A model generated the notes under the pieces. The model was not told the DNA's origin. It saw nothing but the letters and a program-made list of their open reading frames with translations, and did no database searches. A program made the position numbers and the translations under genes. This document shows positions 38,208-47,479 of a stretch of 64,000 nucleotides of DNA, in pieces. Origin of the DNA: 'Nostoc azollae' 0708 (GTDB lineage: Bacteria; Cyanobacteriota; Cyanobacteriia; Cyanobacteriales; Nostocaceae); contig NC_014248.1 in NCBI RefSeq assembly GCF_000196515.1, positions 3,104,001-3,168,000 of the forward strand. Reading direction: 5' to 3'. Numbering within the stretch: the stretch's first letter is position 1; each line of letters opens with the position of its first letter.

Positions 38208-38285
38208 TTTAAAGTGCTTCTTTTATAAGATCTAGGCTAACACAATAGGGCTGCCAGCAGGCTGCGCCAAGAAAATTCGAAATTC
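38208..38285. repeat. Dispersed small element, family 1, partial copy D
   Basis: About 78 bp with AAAGTGCTTCTT, an AGATCTAGGCTAACA block and CCAGCAGGCTGCGCCAAGAA followed by AATTC, matching the central and left parts of copies A and B. The right end is missing. Weakest of the four copies. Confidence 0.5.
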
Positions 38286-38414
38286 CTACCAGGGCTTTAT
38301 ATTCCTACCGTAACACAGTTAGCAATAAATAAGCAGGAATTCACAGCAGAAATTAAATTCGCATAGTCAGCGGTCAGCACTATTAAGTATTAATTAAAGA
38401 TAGTGAAATTCCAG

Positions 38415-40525
38415 TTAAATTGCGTGATCGCGCAGTTGCAAACCTAAACCCTCATGGCGACTCCTCAAGTCATAATATAAAACAGCTTTCATTGATTGCC
38501 AGAATGGCATTACAAAAATTCCTCCTAACAAACTGATTACCATAGCAATAGCATAGACAAGCCAGTAGATACTGGTTCTAGCATCTACTGGCAGCAAGGA
38601 TAAACTGGGTAAATAATTCAGGACTGACGCAACTGGCACAAATAGCAGGCGGGATATAGCCCTGGCACGCAAAAATTGAACTCAAACCAAGCACATAGGA
38701 AGACTTGGGCATTTTAGTTGCTAAATTAAATAATTAGAAAGCAATCTATGCTTGTTTTGATAAATAGTTTGACCAGTTTGATAGCCTAGATTCTTTAATC
38801 TTATCCGAACCAACACTGCACAAGCAATATGATTTCTTTGAAGCCTAGCTTTACGAAATTGACAAGATTCAATGCCACTTATTTGTTTAATCCCTCAGTG
38901 AAAATCCTAGATTTTCCAACGAATTTCACACACCTCTTGTACAACATTCGTAGAACTTTGAAATAAATCGTTAGTAGCGACATAGTCTGTTCTGTTGGTA
39001 GAAACAGCAACCCGGAATAGTTTCACTTTTTTCTGAGCGGGAAACCCTTTAATTTTTAAAATTTTACCACATTCTAACTCTTCAGTACTCCATTCTTCTA
39101 ATAATTCAATAGGTTTATCTTTTTCTTTGGCAAATGTATCATCAACTAACCGATCCCTTTTTAAGGGGTAATAATAAATTTTGTCTAAGCTATCAATATA
39201 CAGCATTAAACTGTTTACTGCATATCATGTGTCCATTAAAACTGTATCAAAGGGGAAAAGCTGATGATACACCAGGTTTTGCAGCATATCTTTCACATGG
39301 TCTATCTTGGTTTTACCATCCACATCAGCATTAAAAATGCGGTAATCTATTACCCCAAATCTTTGAACTTTAGTATTCAGATATACACAACTGACTACAC
39401 CAATTCCCTTGAGTATACCATGTTCATTACCACTACTATATTGTCTCCTCACCATCTCTATTTCTTCAGAATATCTTTTGTCTAAAACACTATAAATAGT
39501 ATGATGTACCCATTACCATCAGCTTCTACTACCGCTTTCACTTTATCCCATAGTAAAGGAGATGTTAACTTTTCGGTTTTTAAATAAAAGTTAATTGCAT
39601 CATGGCTAATAGTTTCTAAATGCTCTGCTAAATTAGTAATTCTATAATTAATTTGACTACTTCATGAGTATTGGCAGTAATCAGTATTGGCAGTAATCAA
39701 GTTTAGTAAATCTCATGACCGTCAGCAACATTCATCTAATACAATCTCCTACCTATTTTCTCATGAATATTTCCATAATGTTTCCTGTTGCAGCTACTTC
39801 TTATGGGTTCATAAAGCTTTCGGTATCCGATTTATTTAATACCGAAGTACTATATTTCACCCATCGCTTGTGCCAGTTGCCTAAGTCCTGTAATTAAATA
39901 AAAACACAATTGGCAATGTCACAAGACCCGCAAATATCACCACCCCTTGAATACGGAAAGCTAAGGCTTTAGTTAACTCCCAACTTCTCTTAACACTCTC
40001 ACTAGCATTGATATTTTCTTCAACTGCCAATGGTACTTCAGCTATTACCCAACGAGGATAGAAGCAAGTTAGTCCCATTACAAGAATAATAACCATCAAA
40101 ATAGTAACTAAAGTGGTTGTGATGATCGCTCCTCCACGATCTAATATCATATTCAATACTACTCCTAACACACCAACAGTTATAAAACCTGGGATCGCTA
40201 ATCCCAGATACACTAACCCTACATAAATACCTACCCGAAAATAAATTCCCCAAGATGACCATAAATGTCAATTAAAGTGACTCCTAGCATCTTCAACACT
40301 TTCCGGTTGGTTTGTCAGTTCTTCAAAGGCTAAAGGGGAAATGAGTCCAGAAATTGCCGCATATTTTGCCCAGCCATAGATAGGAACTAAAGCCCAGAAG
40401 TGAGCAGTAAATGCTATTTGCAGATAAGTTTTGAGATGAGGACGATATAAACGAACTGCCGCACTGACTACGTTATCCATACTCAATGGTTCAGCCGCAC
40501 TGGGAAAACGCCTGTTTTCATACAT
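38415..40525 (-). pseudogene. Multi-pass membrane protein interrupted by an IS and one TGA
   Basis: Removing the IS at 38619-39890 and one 5-bp target copy leaves 834 bp, exactly 278 codons from MYENRRFPSAAEPLSMDNVV to GLQLRDHAI. The junction reads FLFNYLPSLSLL in frame. The only other lesion is TGA after SHFN at about 40268, where a tryptophan is plausible (SHFNWHLWSSWG). At least six hydrophobic segments are present, including ITVGVLGVVLNMIL and ILMVIILVMGLTCFY. I do not recognise a named family; it resembles glycerophosphodiesterase membrane-domain-like proteins. It lies upstream of the dead RDD gene, so this was an operon. Confidence 0.75.
38619..39890 (-). mobile_element. IS701/IS4-like DDE element, copy B, with 5-bp target duplication
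   Basis: 1272 bp, nearly identical to copy A. Ends: CAGGACTGACGCAACTGGCA at the left and the complement of CAGGACTTAGGCAACTGGCA at the right. TAATT is duplicated at 38614-38618 and 39891-39895, which fixes the boundaries exactly. The transposase shares with copy A a TGA in place of the tryptophan after LMDT (39225-39227), the deletion near VLDKRY and a 16-bp internal tandem duplication (TATTGGCAGTAATCAG). It has further changes of its own. It interrupts the membrane-protein gene. Confidence 0.9.
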
Positions 40526-40604
40526 AGTGGTAAATGTTCCTTGATTTTTGGAGCGTGATTTGTCGCTATCTGAAGGTAAATTAAACTCAGTATCCGTAAA
40601 TTTT

Positions 40605-41499
40605 ATGAATATTAAACGTTGGATAGGACGAAGAGAATAAAATTGGCAGCGTCTGGACTCTATAATTAGACAAAGTTGAAGAGAATCGGTTAAGATCACT
40701 ACAGTCAGGGGAAATTAGAGAAGTAGCGAGCTTGTATCGTTTCGTAGCCGCAGATTTAGCCCGCGCTCATACCCAAAAAGTCGGAAATACTTTAATCCAA
40801 AGTTTACAATCCTTGACAACTCGTGCTTGTACACAAATTTACCAAGGTTCTCGCAAACAAGAATGGTAGGCGATCACAGGATTTTACCGTCATGGATTTC
40901 CGGCTGTAGTGCAGCAAACATTTCCATTAGTGATCGCCATAACTATGTTTATTCTTGGAGCTTTGGTAGCTTGGTGGTATGCGTCGCAAGATCCCGGCTT
41001 TATGTCGCTCATAGTACCCGAAAGAAAGATTGATTTCCCAGGTGCGAGATAAGCATGAATTGTGGATGGTTTCAATACTTGGGATGGAATCTCTAGCATC
41101 CAGCCGCATTATGATTAATAATATTTAATGGTTTATTAATTGGTGCAACTGGCTCTTTAGTAGGTCAAAATAATCTAGCTTATCTATATTTGGGCATTTG
41201 TATTTCCTCACGGTTCTTTGGAATTACCTACCATTTTTCTTGCAGGTGGGTCAGGATTATTAATAGCAAAAGCAATCTTACTTCTTGGTAAGTAACGCCG
41301 TCGAGATGGGACTAAATATTGTGGTTCTCTACCTGCCAAATTGGTATTTGGGATTGTGCCTATGCTAATTATTACTGGTATCAGTGAAGGCTTTGTATCA
41401 CCTGGTCCCACTATTCCAGACCCAATTAAATATTTAGTAGGGATGGGATTATTTATCCTTTTGATTATGTATTGTAGTCGCAAAAATGCAAGGGTGTAG
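40605..41499 (+). pseudogene. SpoIIM/DUF95-family membrane protein, broken
   Basis: Plus-strand pieces in order: MNIKRWIGRRE, stop, NWQRLDSIIRQ, frameshift, VEENRLRSLQSGEIREVASL, YRFVAADLARAH, SLTTRACTQIYQGSRKQEW, stop, AITGFYRHGFPAVVQQTFPL, AITMFILGALVAWWYASQDP. Then come a decayed core with NGLLIGA- and LVGQNNLAY-like traces and a C-terminus ending YCSRKNARV. This is the stage II sporulation M-like family; in cyanobacteria these occur with RDD proteins, as here, and have no sporulation role. It is divergent from the membrane protein at 38415-40525; the shared 79-bp gap must have held both promoters. Confidence 0.8.
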
Positions 41500-41538
41500 G
41501 GGAAAATAAAATAACGTGAATTCGATAATTAGTAATAA

Positions 41539-41708
41539 TAGGCCTCTTGCAAAATTGTTTTTGTGGTCTGATAGGTAGTTCTAGGTTTTATGTATTTTTG
41601 GTGTTCTTTGCACCCGCTAATTCAAACATAATTGTGTAACTCTAAACTTTTGGCTAAAATAAAGATATACTCTGATTGTAACATAAAATTAATTCTGCAA
41701 GAGGTCTA
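41539..41708. repeat. Dispersed small element, family 2, copy 2
   Basis: 170 bp with ends TAGGCCTCTTGCAAAAT and the complement of TAGACCTCTTGCAGAAT, sharing its interior with 36238-36411. It lies between the SpoIIM-like pseudogene and an IS701 fragment. The stretch 41709-41833 after it includes a GC-rich dispersed repeat (GCCGTTCGCGTTAGCG) and no gene. Confidence 0.75.
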
Positions 41709-41833
41709 ATCTTTTACAGTCTCCAGCCTAAAGCCGTTCGCGTTAGCGTCTCGTTAGCGGGACTTAAACAAAAGTTAAGAGTAAAAAGGAGTATAATGCG
41801 GTTTCGGTGTGGCTTTCACGTTAAAATAAGCTA

Positions 41834-42077
41834 ATGAAAGAAACCACTGCCGCAGCAATGGCACCATGGTTTGAAAGATGGTGTCAAAGGTTTGATGATA
41901 TATTTACTCATAAAGCGGAAAGAAGAGAGTTTAGACATTATTTAGGGGGATGATTGGGTGGAAGTGAGAGAAAAAACCTATTTCAAATGGCAGATAATGC
42001 CCTAGGGGTGACCTACCAACGATGACACCACGTTTTAACTGAAGCACCTTGGTCTAGTTCCTAATTCAATGAGTGTC
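41834..42077 (+). mobile_element. IS701-family transposase N-terminal fragment
   Basis: From an ATG at 41834: MKETTAAAMAPWFERWCQRF, DDIFTHKAERREFRHYLGG, stop, then SERKNLFQMADNALGVTYQR, stop, HHVLTEAPWSSS. This is the start of IS701-type transposases of cyanobacteria. Two stops inactivate it, and ISAs1 copy 2 cuts it at 42078. The matching C-terminal half is not on the far side of ISAs1, so a deletion followed or accompanied the insertion. Confidence 0.75.
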
Positions 42078-43599
42078 CAGGGGAAACGCAGCTTATTTCC
42101 TAATAAAAACTAATGAGGATTTTAAAATCATCTATATATATAAGTACAAAGCTTGATGGATATATAAACAAAATCAATCACTTTTCTATTAGGCGATGAA
42201 TTAGCTTATCTCCAAGTGAATAACTCTTAGCTAAGGATAAATGAGCTAACTATTCATCCATAAATAGGTAAACTTATCTGTAAAAATAAGTAGAAGAAAA
42301 TATTAAGTAAATTGTTGACAAGTTAGTTGAGGCTAAAGCTAAAACTCTTTCTCAAGAGTTATTATCCATTGCTGCCAAAAACTGTTTATTTTTTATCCCC
42401 CGCTTCACGGGGTTCTCTTTACCCGAAAGATTGACTGCTATCTGCCGCATTACTGCAAAGTTTTGTGGAGCATTATCTTTCCTAATCCGGCAGTCATCTT
42501 GTTTTAAAGCTACATCTAATACCCAATGCAATGAATTTTCTATTGCCCAATGGCTGCGGACAGAATTAGCCAATTGTTCTGTATTTGAGTCAAGACTACT
42601 AATAAAATAACGAGTCTCTACTGTTGTTTTATCATCCACTTATCCGATAGATTCTACCATCCCAACACTTTTTAGATTTGACCAAACTGAATCAGGGTCA
42701 AGCTGAAACCCAATTCCAGGTAACATCACATAATTGTGGATGTCATGAAGACCATGCCCTGTTTCTTCGGTTTTATATGTGCTATGTTGAAGCTCTTGAA
42801 AACCTGTACTTATCCCTGACTTAAATAGCTGTTCTACTGACTCATACAGATTACCTTGGTTCTTTTTTAAAGAAATTACATAATCTGCATTTTCTTGCGT
42901 AATTAACTTTACTATGTCTTTGTGACACCTGATGGCATCAATCCTGACAATACATCCAGCTAATTCTAAAACCTTTAATAATTCGGGAATTGCTGTAATT
43001 TCATTTGACTTCTCATGCACCTTCACCTGTCCCAACACTAATCTATTTGTAGTTGCCCATACACTTACCATTTGGATTGCACTCTAGTCACTATTTTTAC
43101 CATGAGAACTACATAAAGTTTTCCCGTCAATTGCCACAACTTCACCATCCCTTATCTTATGTACTGATTTCATCCAGTTCAAGAAACAATTTTGAAATTG
43201 TTGCGGATTTAATTGTGAAAATACCCTTCCAAATGTGTCCTGGGACCGGAGCCCATTTCCTAGTTCTAAAAAGGTTTTTAACCACTTATATTTTGTACAG
43301 CCATAGAGTTCAATTGCCACCCAACTATCTGCTCCACAAATTACTGCACAAATTCCAATGGTAAGAATGTCAATTAACTTGTGTCGTTTCCTCCCCTCTA
43401 CTCTTGGATCTTCCATCTGTGCAACGTGGTCAGTAATCGTGATTTCGGGCTTGAGCTTCACACTTTTTGGGACTTTCTTCTTCTACTTTTACAATGACTT
43501 TACCATCAGAGCCTCATTGGTCAACCTCCATATCATCAGCCCTCCCTACCTTTCTCGTTTCTTAGTATATATGGACCATATTTACATGCGTTCGCCCTG
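42078..43599 (-). mobile_element. ISAs1-family element, copy 2
   Basis: 1522 bp, a reverse-oriented near-duplicate of 19573-21091. Ends CAGGGGAAACGCA at 42078 and the complement of CAGGGCGAACGCA at 43599. The transposase has the same TAG after SSHGKNSD (43084-43086) as copy 1, and an additional TAA after MVESIG (42640-42642). The flanks AATGAGTGTC and GCTAGTTCAC are not a convincing target duplication. One side is an IS701 fragment and the other a PIN-toxin fragment, two unrelated genes, so the locus was rearranged at or after insertion. Confidence 0.85.
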
Positions 43600-43751
43600 G
43601 CTAGTTCACTGCTATAATTCCTTCTGAAACTACCCATTGATAATCAGCTTGATTAATAATCCAGTTAATAACAGATTCTAGTTTTCCTACAGAGATAGCC
43701 GCAGATACTAATATTTTATTATCTATGAAAATTCTTATTTTCCTCTCCGAT
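43600..43751 (-). pseudogene. PIN-domain toxin, N-terminal fragment
   Basis: Minus-strand IRIFIDNKILVSAAIS, then VGKLESVINWIINQADYQWV, VSEGIIAVN, stop. This is the first strand and helix of a VapC-like PIN domain; the usual DTN is here DNK. The initiating ATG appears changed to ATA: AAATAAGAATT replaces an expected ATGA overlap in which the antitoxin stop and the toxin start share bases. The rest is lost at the ISAs1 boundary (43599). Confidence 0.65.
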
Positions 43752-44101
43752 AAGCTGCAATTTCATCATCAATGTCTTTATCAGTTGAAGGATGGTCAGC
43801 GTGCAATACCTGGGTTTATTGACATATTTTACTAAATTCTCCAGCCAATTCTTGTCTGTAGGGATCTGAATTGATAATTCTTCCTTATTTCCTGCATCAT
43901 TTTAATTTTATTCTCTAGTAGTTTTTGTAATGCTTCTCCTGAGAAAATTGTAATTTTTCGACTTTCTTAATTGAGATTCTGTCTTGCTGCTAACAGCTTT
44001 AAAGCATCGGTAATCATTTCATTGGGTGTTCTATATTTCCCGGTTTCTAACTGTTCTTGCAATAACTTTTCTCGTTCTAAATCCAGAATAATTGGTATCA
44101 T
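43749..44101 (-). pseudogene. Antitoxin of a PIN-type module, broken
   Basis: From an ATG at 44101: MIPIILDLEREKLLQEQLET, GKYRTPNEMITDALKLLAAR, QNLN, stop. Then come SGEALQKLLENKIKMMQEIR, more stops, and a final DDEIAAYRRGK ending at the toxin start. The beginning resembles ribbon-helix-helix/ParD-like antitoxins and the ending is typical of antitoxins that overlap a PIN toxin. Four or more nonsense codons lie between. It is one of two dead toxin-antitoxin modules in the window. Subfamily is uncertain. Confidence 0.6.
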
Positions 44102-44339
44102 TCTTATCCCAGTTTTACTGTTTATCGATAATTAGAACTTTTACAAAGCCTCAATTATTTCATCTATCTATATTTCTCTTTCTTCTATTGTTTACAGTTT
44201 ATCCCTTTCATCTAGTTATGTATTTTTGTACTAATTTATAGTTTTCCTTGGGTATTCATTTTTAATCAAAGATTGTTTTCACAAATCATTTTTTACTATA
44301 CAAATTCCATGTTCCTATTTTGGGGTTTCTTCACAAGTC
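44102..44339. other. No gene recognised
   Basis: AT-rich spacer between the antitoxin remnant and the ftsH terminator, with many stops in all frames and no repeat that I recognise. Confidence 0.5.
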
Positions 44340-44368
44340 AAAAAAATAGGGATGGTTGATACCATCCC
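44340..44368 (-). terminator. Rho-independent terminator of ftsH
   Basis: On the minus strand GGGATGGT-ATCA-ACCATCCC forms a perfect 8-bp stem with a 4-base loop, followed by TATTTTTTT. It begins about 30 bp after the ftsH stop, the classic arrangement. Confidence 0.85.
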
Positions 44369-44397
44369 CGTCAGTTTTACATCTAACCGAAAAAACC

Positions 44398-46284
44398 TTA
44401 CAGTTGTGCTACAAACTGTTGCTTATCAGGAAAAACAGTATACTCAGCCACAATTTGACGGAACTCTTCACCGTCAATGGTTTCTTTTTCAATCAACAAA
44501 TCAACCAAGCGGTCTGTAACACTGCGATGTTCACGGATAATTCTCTTTGCACTTTCATAGCACTCTTCTGCAATTGATCTGACTTGAGCATCAATACGAG
44601 AGGCTATAGATTCAGAATACTCTGACCGGGTTGTCCAATCACGACCCAGGAACACTTCACCTTGTTGACTTTCCAGTGACAGGGGTCCTAAGTCAGACAT
44701 CCCAAACCGTGTTACCATTTGTCGTGCCATTCCTGATAACTGCTGCAAGTCTCCACCTGCACCGGTTGTCACTTCCGCAGCACCAAAGATTACTTCTTCG
44801 GCAGCACGACCACCCAAAGCACCTGTAATTCTGGCTTTAAGTTGGGAACGGGAAATTAATCCTTGTTCTTCGTTAGGAGTAAACCAGGTTAAACCCTGTG
44901 CTTGTCCTCTGGGAATTAGAGTTACTTTTTGTACTGGGTCATGGTCTTTTAATAAAGTACCGACCAAAGCATGTCCGATTTCATGGTAAGCAATTAAACG
45001 CTTACTCTTGCTGTCTACTAAGGGAGTACCTTCCATCCCAGCTACTACTCTGTCTACTGCATCATCAATTTCTAGGATGGTAATTGCGTCTTTGCGTCTT
45101 CTAGCAGTGAGAATGGCTGCTTCGTTGAGGAGGTTGGCTAAATCTGCACCTGTAAAGCCAGGTGTACGACGGGCGATAGCATCTAAGGATACACTAGGAT
45201 CTAATTTCTTATTGCGGGAATGGACTTCTAAAATTTCCAAACGTCCTTTAATGTCCGGTGCATCAACTGTCACCTGTCTATCAAAACGACCAGGACGCAA
45301 CAATGCGGAGTCTAAAACATCAGGACGGTTGGTAGCAGCAATAATAATAATCCCTGTATTACCTTCAAAACCGTCCATTTCTGTTAATAGTTGGTTTAAG
45401 GTTTGTTCTCTTTCATCGTTACCACCACCAATACCTGCACCCCTTTGTCTACCTACTGCATCAATTTCATCAATAAAGATGATACAGGGAGCGTTATCTT
45501 TAGCTTTCTTAAACAGGTCGCGGACACGGGAAGCACCCACACCGACAAACATTTCTACAAATTCAGAACCAGAGATTGAGAAAAATGGTACACCAGCTTC
45601 CCCTGCGATCGCCTTAGCTAGTAAAGTTTTACCAGTACCTGGAGATCCAACTAACAGTACACCTTTAGGAATACGAGCACCCACAGCAGTAAATCTTTCT
45701 GGCTGTTTGAGGAAAGTTACAACTTCCTGTAATTCTTCCTTCGCTTCCTCAATTCCAGCCACATCCTCAAATTTTACTCCGGTTTTCGCTTCCATTTGGA
45801 ATCGAGCGCGAGATTTACCGAAATTCATTGCTTGGCCAGGTCCACCGGGAAGATTATTAGAACGACGGAACAAAAAGAATAAACCAGTAATCAATAAAAC
45901 TGGGAAGACAAGATTACCCAACAAACCCCAGATAGCGCCGTCATTACGAATAGGATGAGCGTCAAAACTAACGTTGTGTTCTTTGAGTTTATTGATTAAC
46001 TCAGGTGCATTAATAGGTAAATCTACCCGCCAGCGTTGAACACGGTTTTCAATATCTTGGTCATTAGCTTCAATAATTGCAGTTCTACCGCCATCATACA
46101 GATCTACATTAGTAACGCGATCAGCGTCCAAGTATTCCAAAAAGCGGCCATAAGTCATGCGGGTACTAGCTGCATTTTTACTTGTGTCAGCAGGAGCATT
46201 TGCAAAAGCACCTTGCCAGAAGAAAAAGCCAATTACTAAAGCCAGCACTGACCAGAGTGCTACGACTCTCCAAGAGAATTTCAT
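44398..46284 (-). CDS. ftsH: ATP-dependent zinc metalloprotease FtsH
   Basis: A 628-residue membrane-bound AAA+ protease that degrades damaged membrane proteins; in cyanobacteria one class turns over photosystem II D1. Two membrane helices (about residues 7-25 and 118-139) flank a lumenal domain. Walker A GSPGTGKT is at 213-220, Walker [11 protein letters not shown] at 267-276, the second region of homology RPGRFDRQV at 330-338 and the zinc site HEIGH at 434-438. It resembles the FtsH2-type cyanobacterial homologues, but assigning the subclass needs a tree. A strong terminator follows. The gene shows no sign of decay. Confidence 0.95.
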   Translation of the reverse strand: MKFSWRVVALWSVLALVIGFFFWQGAFANAPADTSKNAASTRMTYGRFLEYLDADRVTNVDLYDGGRTAIIEANDQDIENRVQRWRVDLPINAPELINKLKEHNVSFDAHPIRNDGAIWGLLGNLVFPVLLITGLFFLFRRSNNLPGGPGQAMNFGKSRARFQMEAKTGVKFEDVAGIEEAKEELQEVVTFLKQPERFTAVGARIPKGVLLVGSPGTGKTLLAKAIAGEAGVPFFSISGSEFVEMFVGVGASRVRDLFKKAKDNAPCIIFIDEIDAVGRQRGAGIGGGNDEREQTLNQLLTEMDGFEGNTGIIIIAATNRPDVLDSALLRPGRFDRQVTVDAPDIKGRLEILEVHSRNKKLDPSVSLDAIARRTPGFTGADLANLLNEAAILTARRRKDAITILEIDDAVDRVVAGMEGTPLVDSKSKRLIAYHEIGHALVGTLLKDHDPVQKVTLIPRGQAQGLTWFTPNEEQGLISRSQLKARITGALGGRAAEEVIFGAAEVTTGAGGDLQQLSGMARQMVTRFGMSDLGPLSLESQQGEVFLGRDWTTRSEYSESIASRIDAQVRSIAEECYESAKRIIREHRSVTDRLVDLLIEKETIDGEEFRQIVAEYTVFPDKQQFVAQL

Positions 46285-46779
46285 CTTTTAATTTGCCTCT
46301 AGATACCAATAGGACTGCTTTGTAACGGATGTTTATAAATCCATTTTGAATTTCAGCCATAATACTGTCGTTTGCTTATAGCTGATTCATTCAGTTTATC
46401 AAGAATCTTAATTAAATTTAACTTAGTTCTAATATTAATGCTACCAGTCGGAAAAAATTAGGGGAAGATGGGGGTGATGAGGAGAACATTCTTTACCAAT
46501 TACCATTCATCCCTGTCTACGAGGCGCTACCATTACGGCCTTTTCCTGAACAATAAAAGTAAGCTCCCGGATTTATCAGTGGGGTGAATCCCTTCTGGTG
46601 ATTTCTCCAGGACGCTACGCGGTAAGCGCAGCGATGCCCGCAGGGCTTTACACCAGTAGCCTGAGTTAAGGGTTTACATCCATACTGGAAGCAATTGCCT
46701 GGTATTTTTTAGCGTGGTATGCCTTTGATAGCTTCTTAAAGCTGCATCTTGTTATTTAAAGTGAGAATAAGCTTTAATA
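46285..46779. other. Spacer with GC-rich dispersed repeat
   Basis: No gene. A GC-rich block at about 46600-46660 (GGACGCTACGCGGTAAGCGC, then GATGCCCGCAGGGCTTTAC) contrasts with the AT-rich surroundings and has palindromic parts such as GCCCGCAGGGC. Similar blocks occur near 41735-41765 and 47385-47413, and a related one near 52985. Confidence 0.5.
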
Positions 46780-47271
46780 TTACTTAACTTCTGTAATTTT
46801 TAAAGTGTAGGGTAGATATTTGCCTTTTTCGTAAGAACCAACCCAAATTTGGTAAGTTCCCTGCAACCATTCACCAACAATACCAGGATTTTTTCCATCA
46901 AAATCATCATTGCACCAATTACCACCAGGGCCTTTAATGATCATGGTGGTATCTGCTAGGCTTTCTACTTGCAACTTCAGGTAATCGAATTTGCTGGTTA
47001 GCTTGAGAGTGTGATCTGGCGTCTGATCCACAAACCCACTACAAGAACCTGTGGAAGTTTCACTTGCTCTGTTGACTTTGCTGGCTGGAACTGAACCGCC
47101 ACTCATCCCACGAACTTTGAAAGGATCTCGGGAAAATTGCCGATTGATGGTTATATCTCCAAAAATTGGTGCTTCTTCAGCATCAACAAGATGATGAATC
47201 ATAGTTGTGATGCCCAGGGTAAGTATCATCAACAATAGTATTCTTCCTATATTAGGAGGTTCTGTTAGCAT
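46780..47271 (-). CDS. Secreted or membrane-anchored hypothetical protein
   Basis: A 163-residue protein with one N-terminal hydrophobic segment (IGRILLLMILTLGITTMIHH), which could be a signal anchor. The remainder is soluble: HTLKLTSKFDYLKLQVESLA, MIIKGPGGNWCNDDFDGKNP and WLQGTYQIWVGSYEKGKYLP. The pattern, with a polar sandwich and a GTYQIWVGSY strand, resembles pre-peptidase C-terminal beta-sandwich domains. Similar proteins in cyanobacteria have no known role as far as I recall. It is downstream of gltX on the same strand, but a strong hairpin separates them. Confidence 0.7.
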   Translation of the reverse strand: MLTEPPNIGRILLLMILTLGITTMIHHLVDAEEAPIFGDITINRQFSRDPFKVRGMSGGSVPASKVNRASETSTGSCSGFVDQTPDHTLKLTSKFDYLKLQVESLADTTMIIKGPGGNWCNDDFDGKNPGIVGEWLQGTYQIWVGSYEKGKYLPYTLKITEVK

Positions 47272-47422
47272 TGTATTAAATTTTTTTCTTTCTAAGTCGA
47301 TGTTAAAACAGAAATCTTAAAAATTTAGTTCCCAATGGGTGAAAGAAGGAGACAGTTATCAGTTATCACTGTCACCCGAAGGGTGATGCCTCCAGCACGC
47401 TGCGCGAAGGCTTTAGCAATAC

Positions 47423-47461
47423 GTCAGTCGGTCTTGGGGGTTTCTCCCAAGACCGACTGAC
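47423..47461. terminator. Strong hairpin after gltX
   Basis: GTCAGTCGGTCTTGGG pairs perfectly with 47446-47461 over a 7-base loop, 19 bp beyond the gltX stop on the minus strand. The 16-bp stem has no T-run, so it may be an attenuating or 3'-stabilising hairpin rather than a canonical terminator. Confidence 0.7.
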
Positions 47462-47479
47462 TCACCTGTCACCTGTCAC

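Noticed and set aside
45008-45958. A 316-codon open frame on the plus strand opposite ftsH
   Set aside because: It is antisense to a well-conserved FtsH with all motifs; the frame is a product of codon bias, with low-complexity composition.
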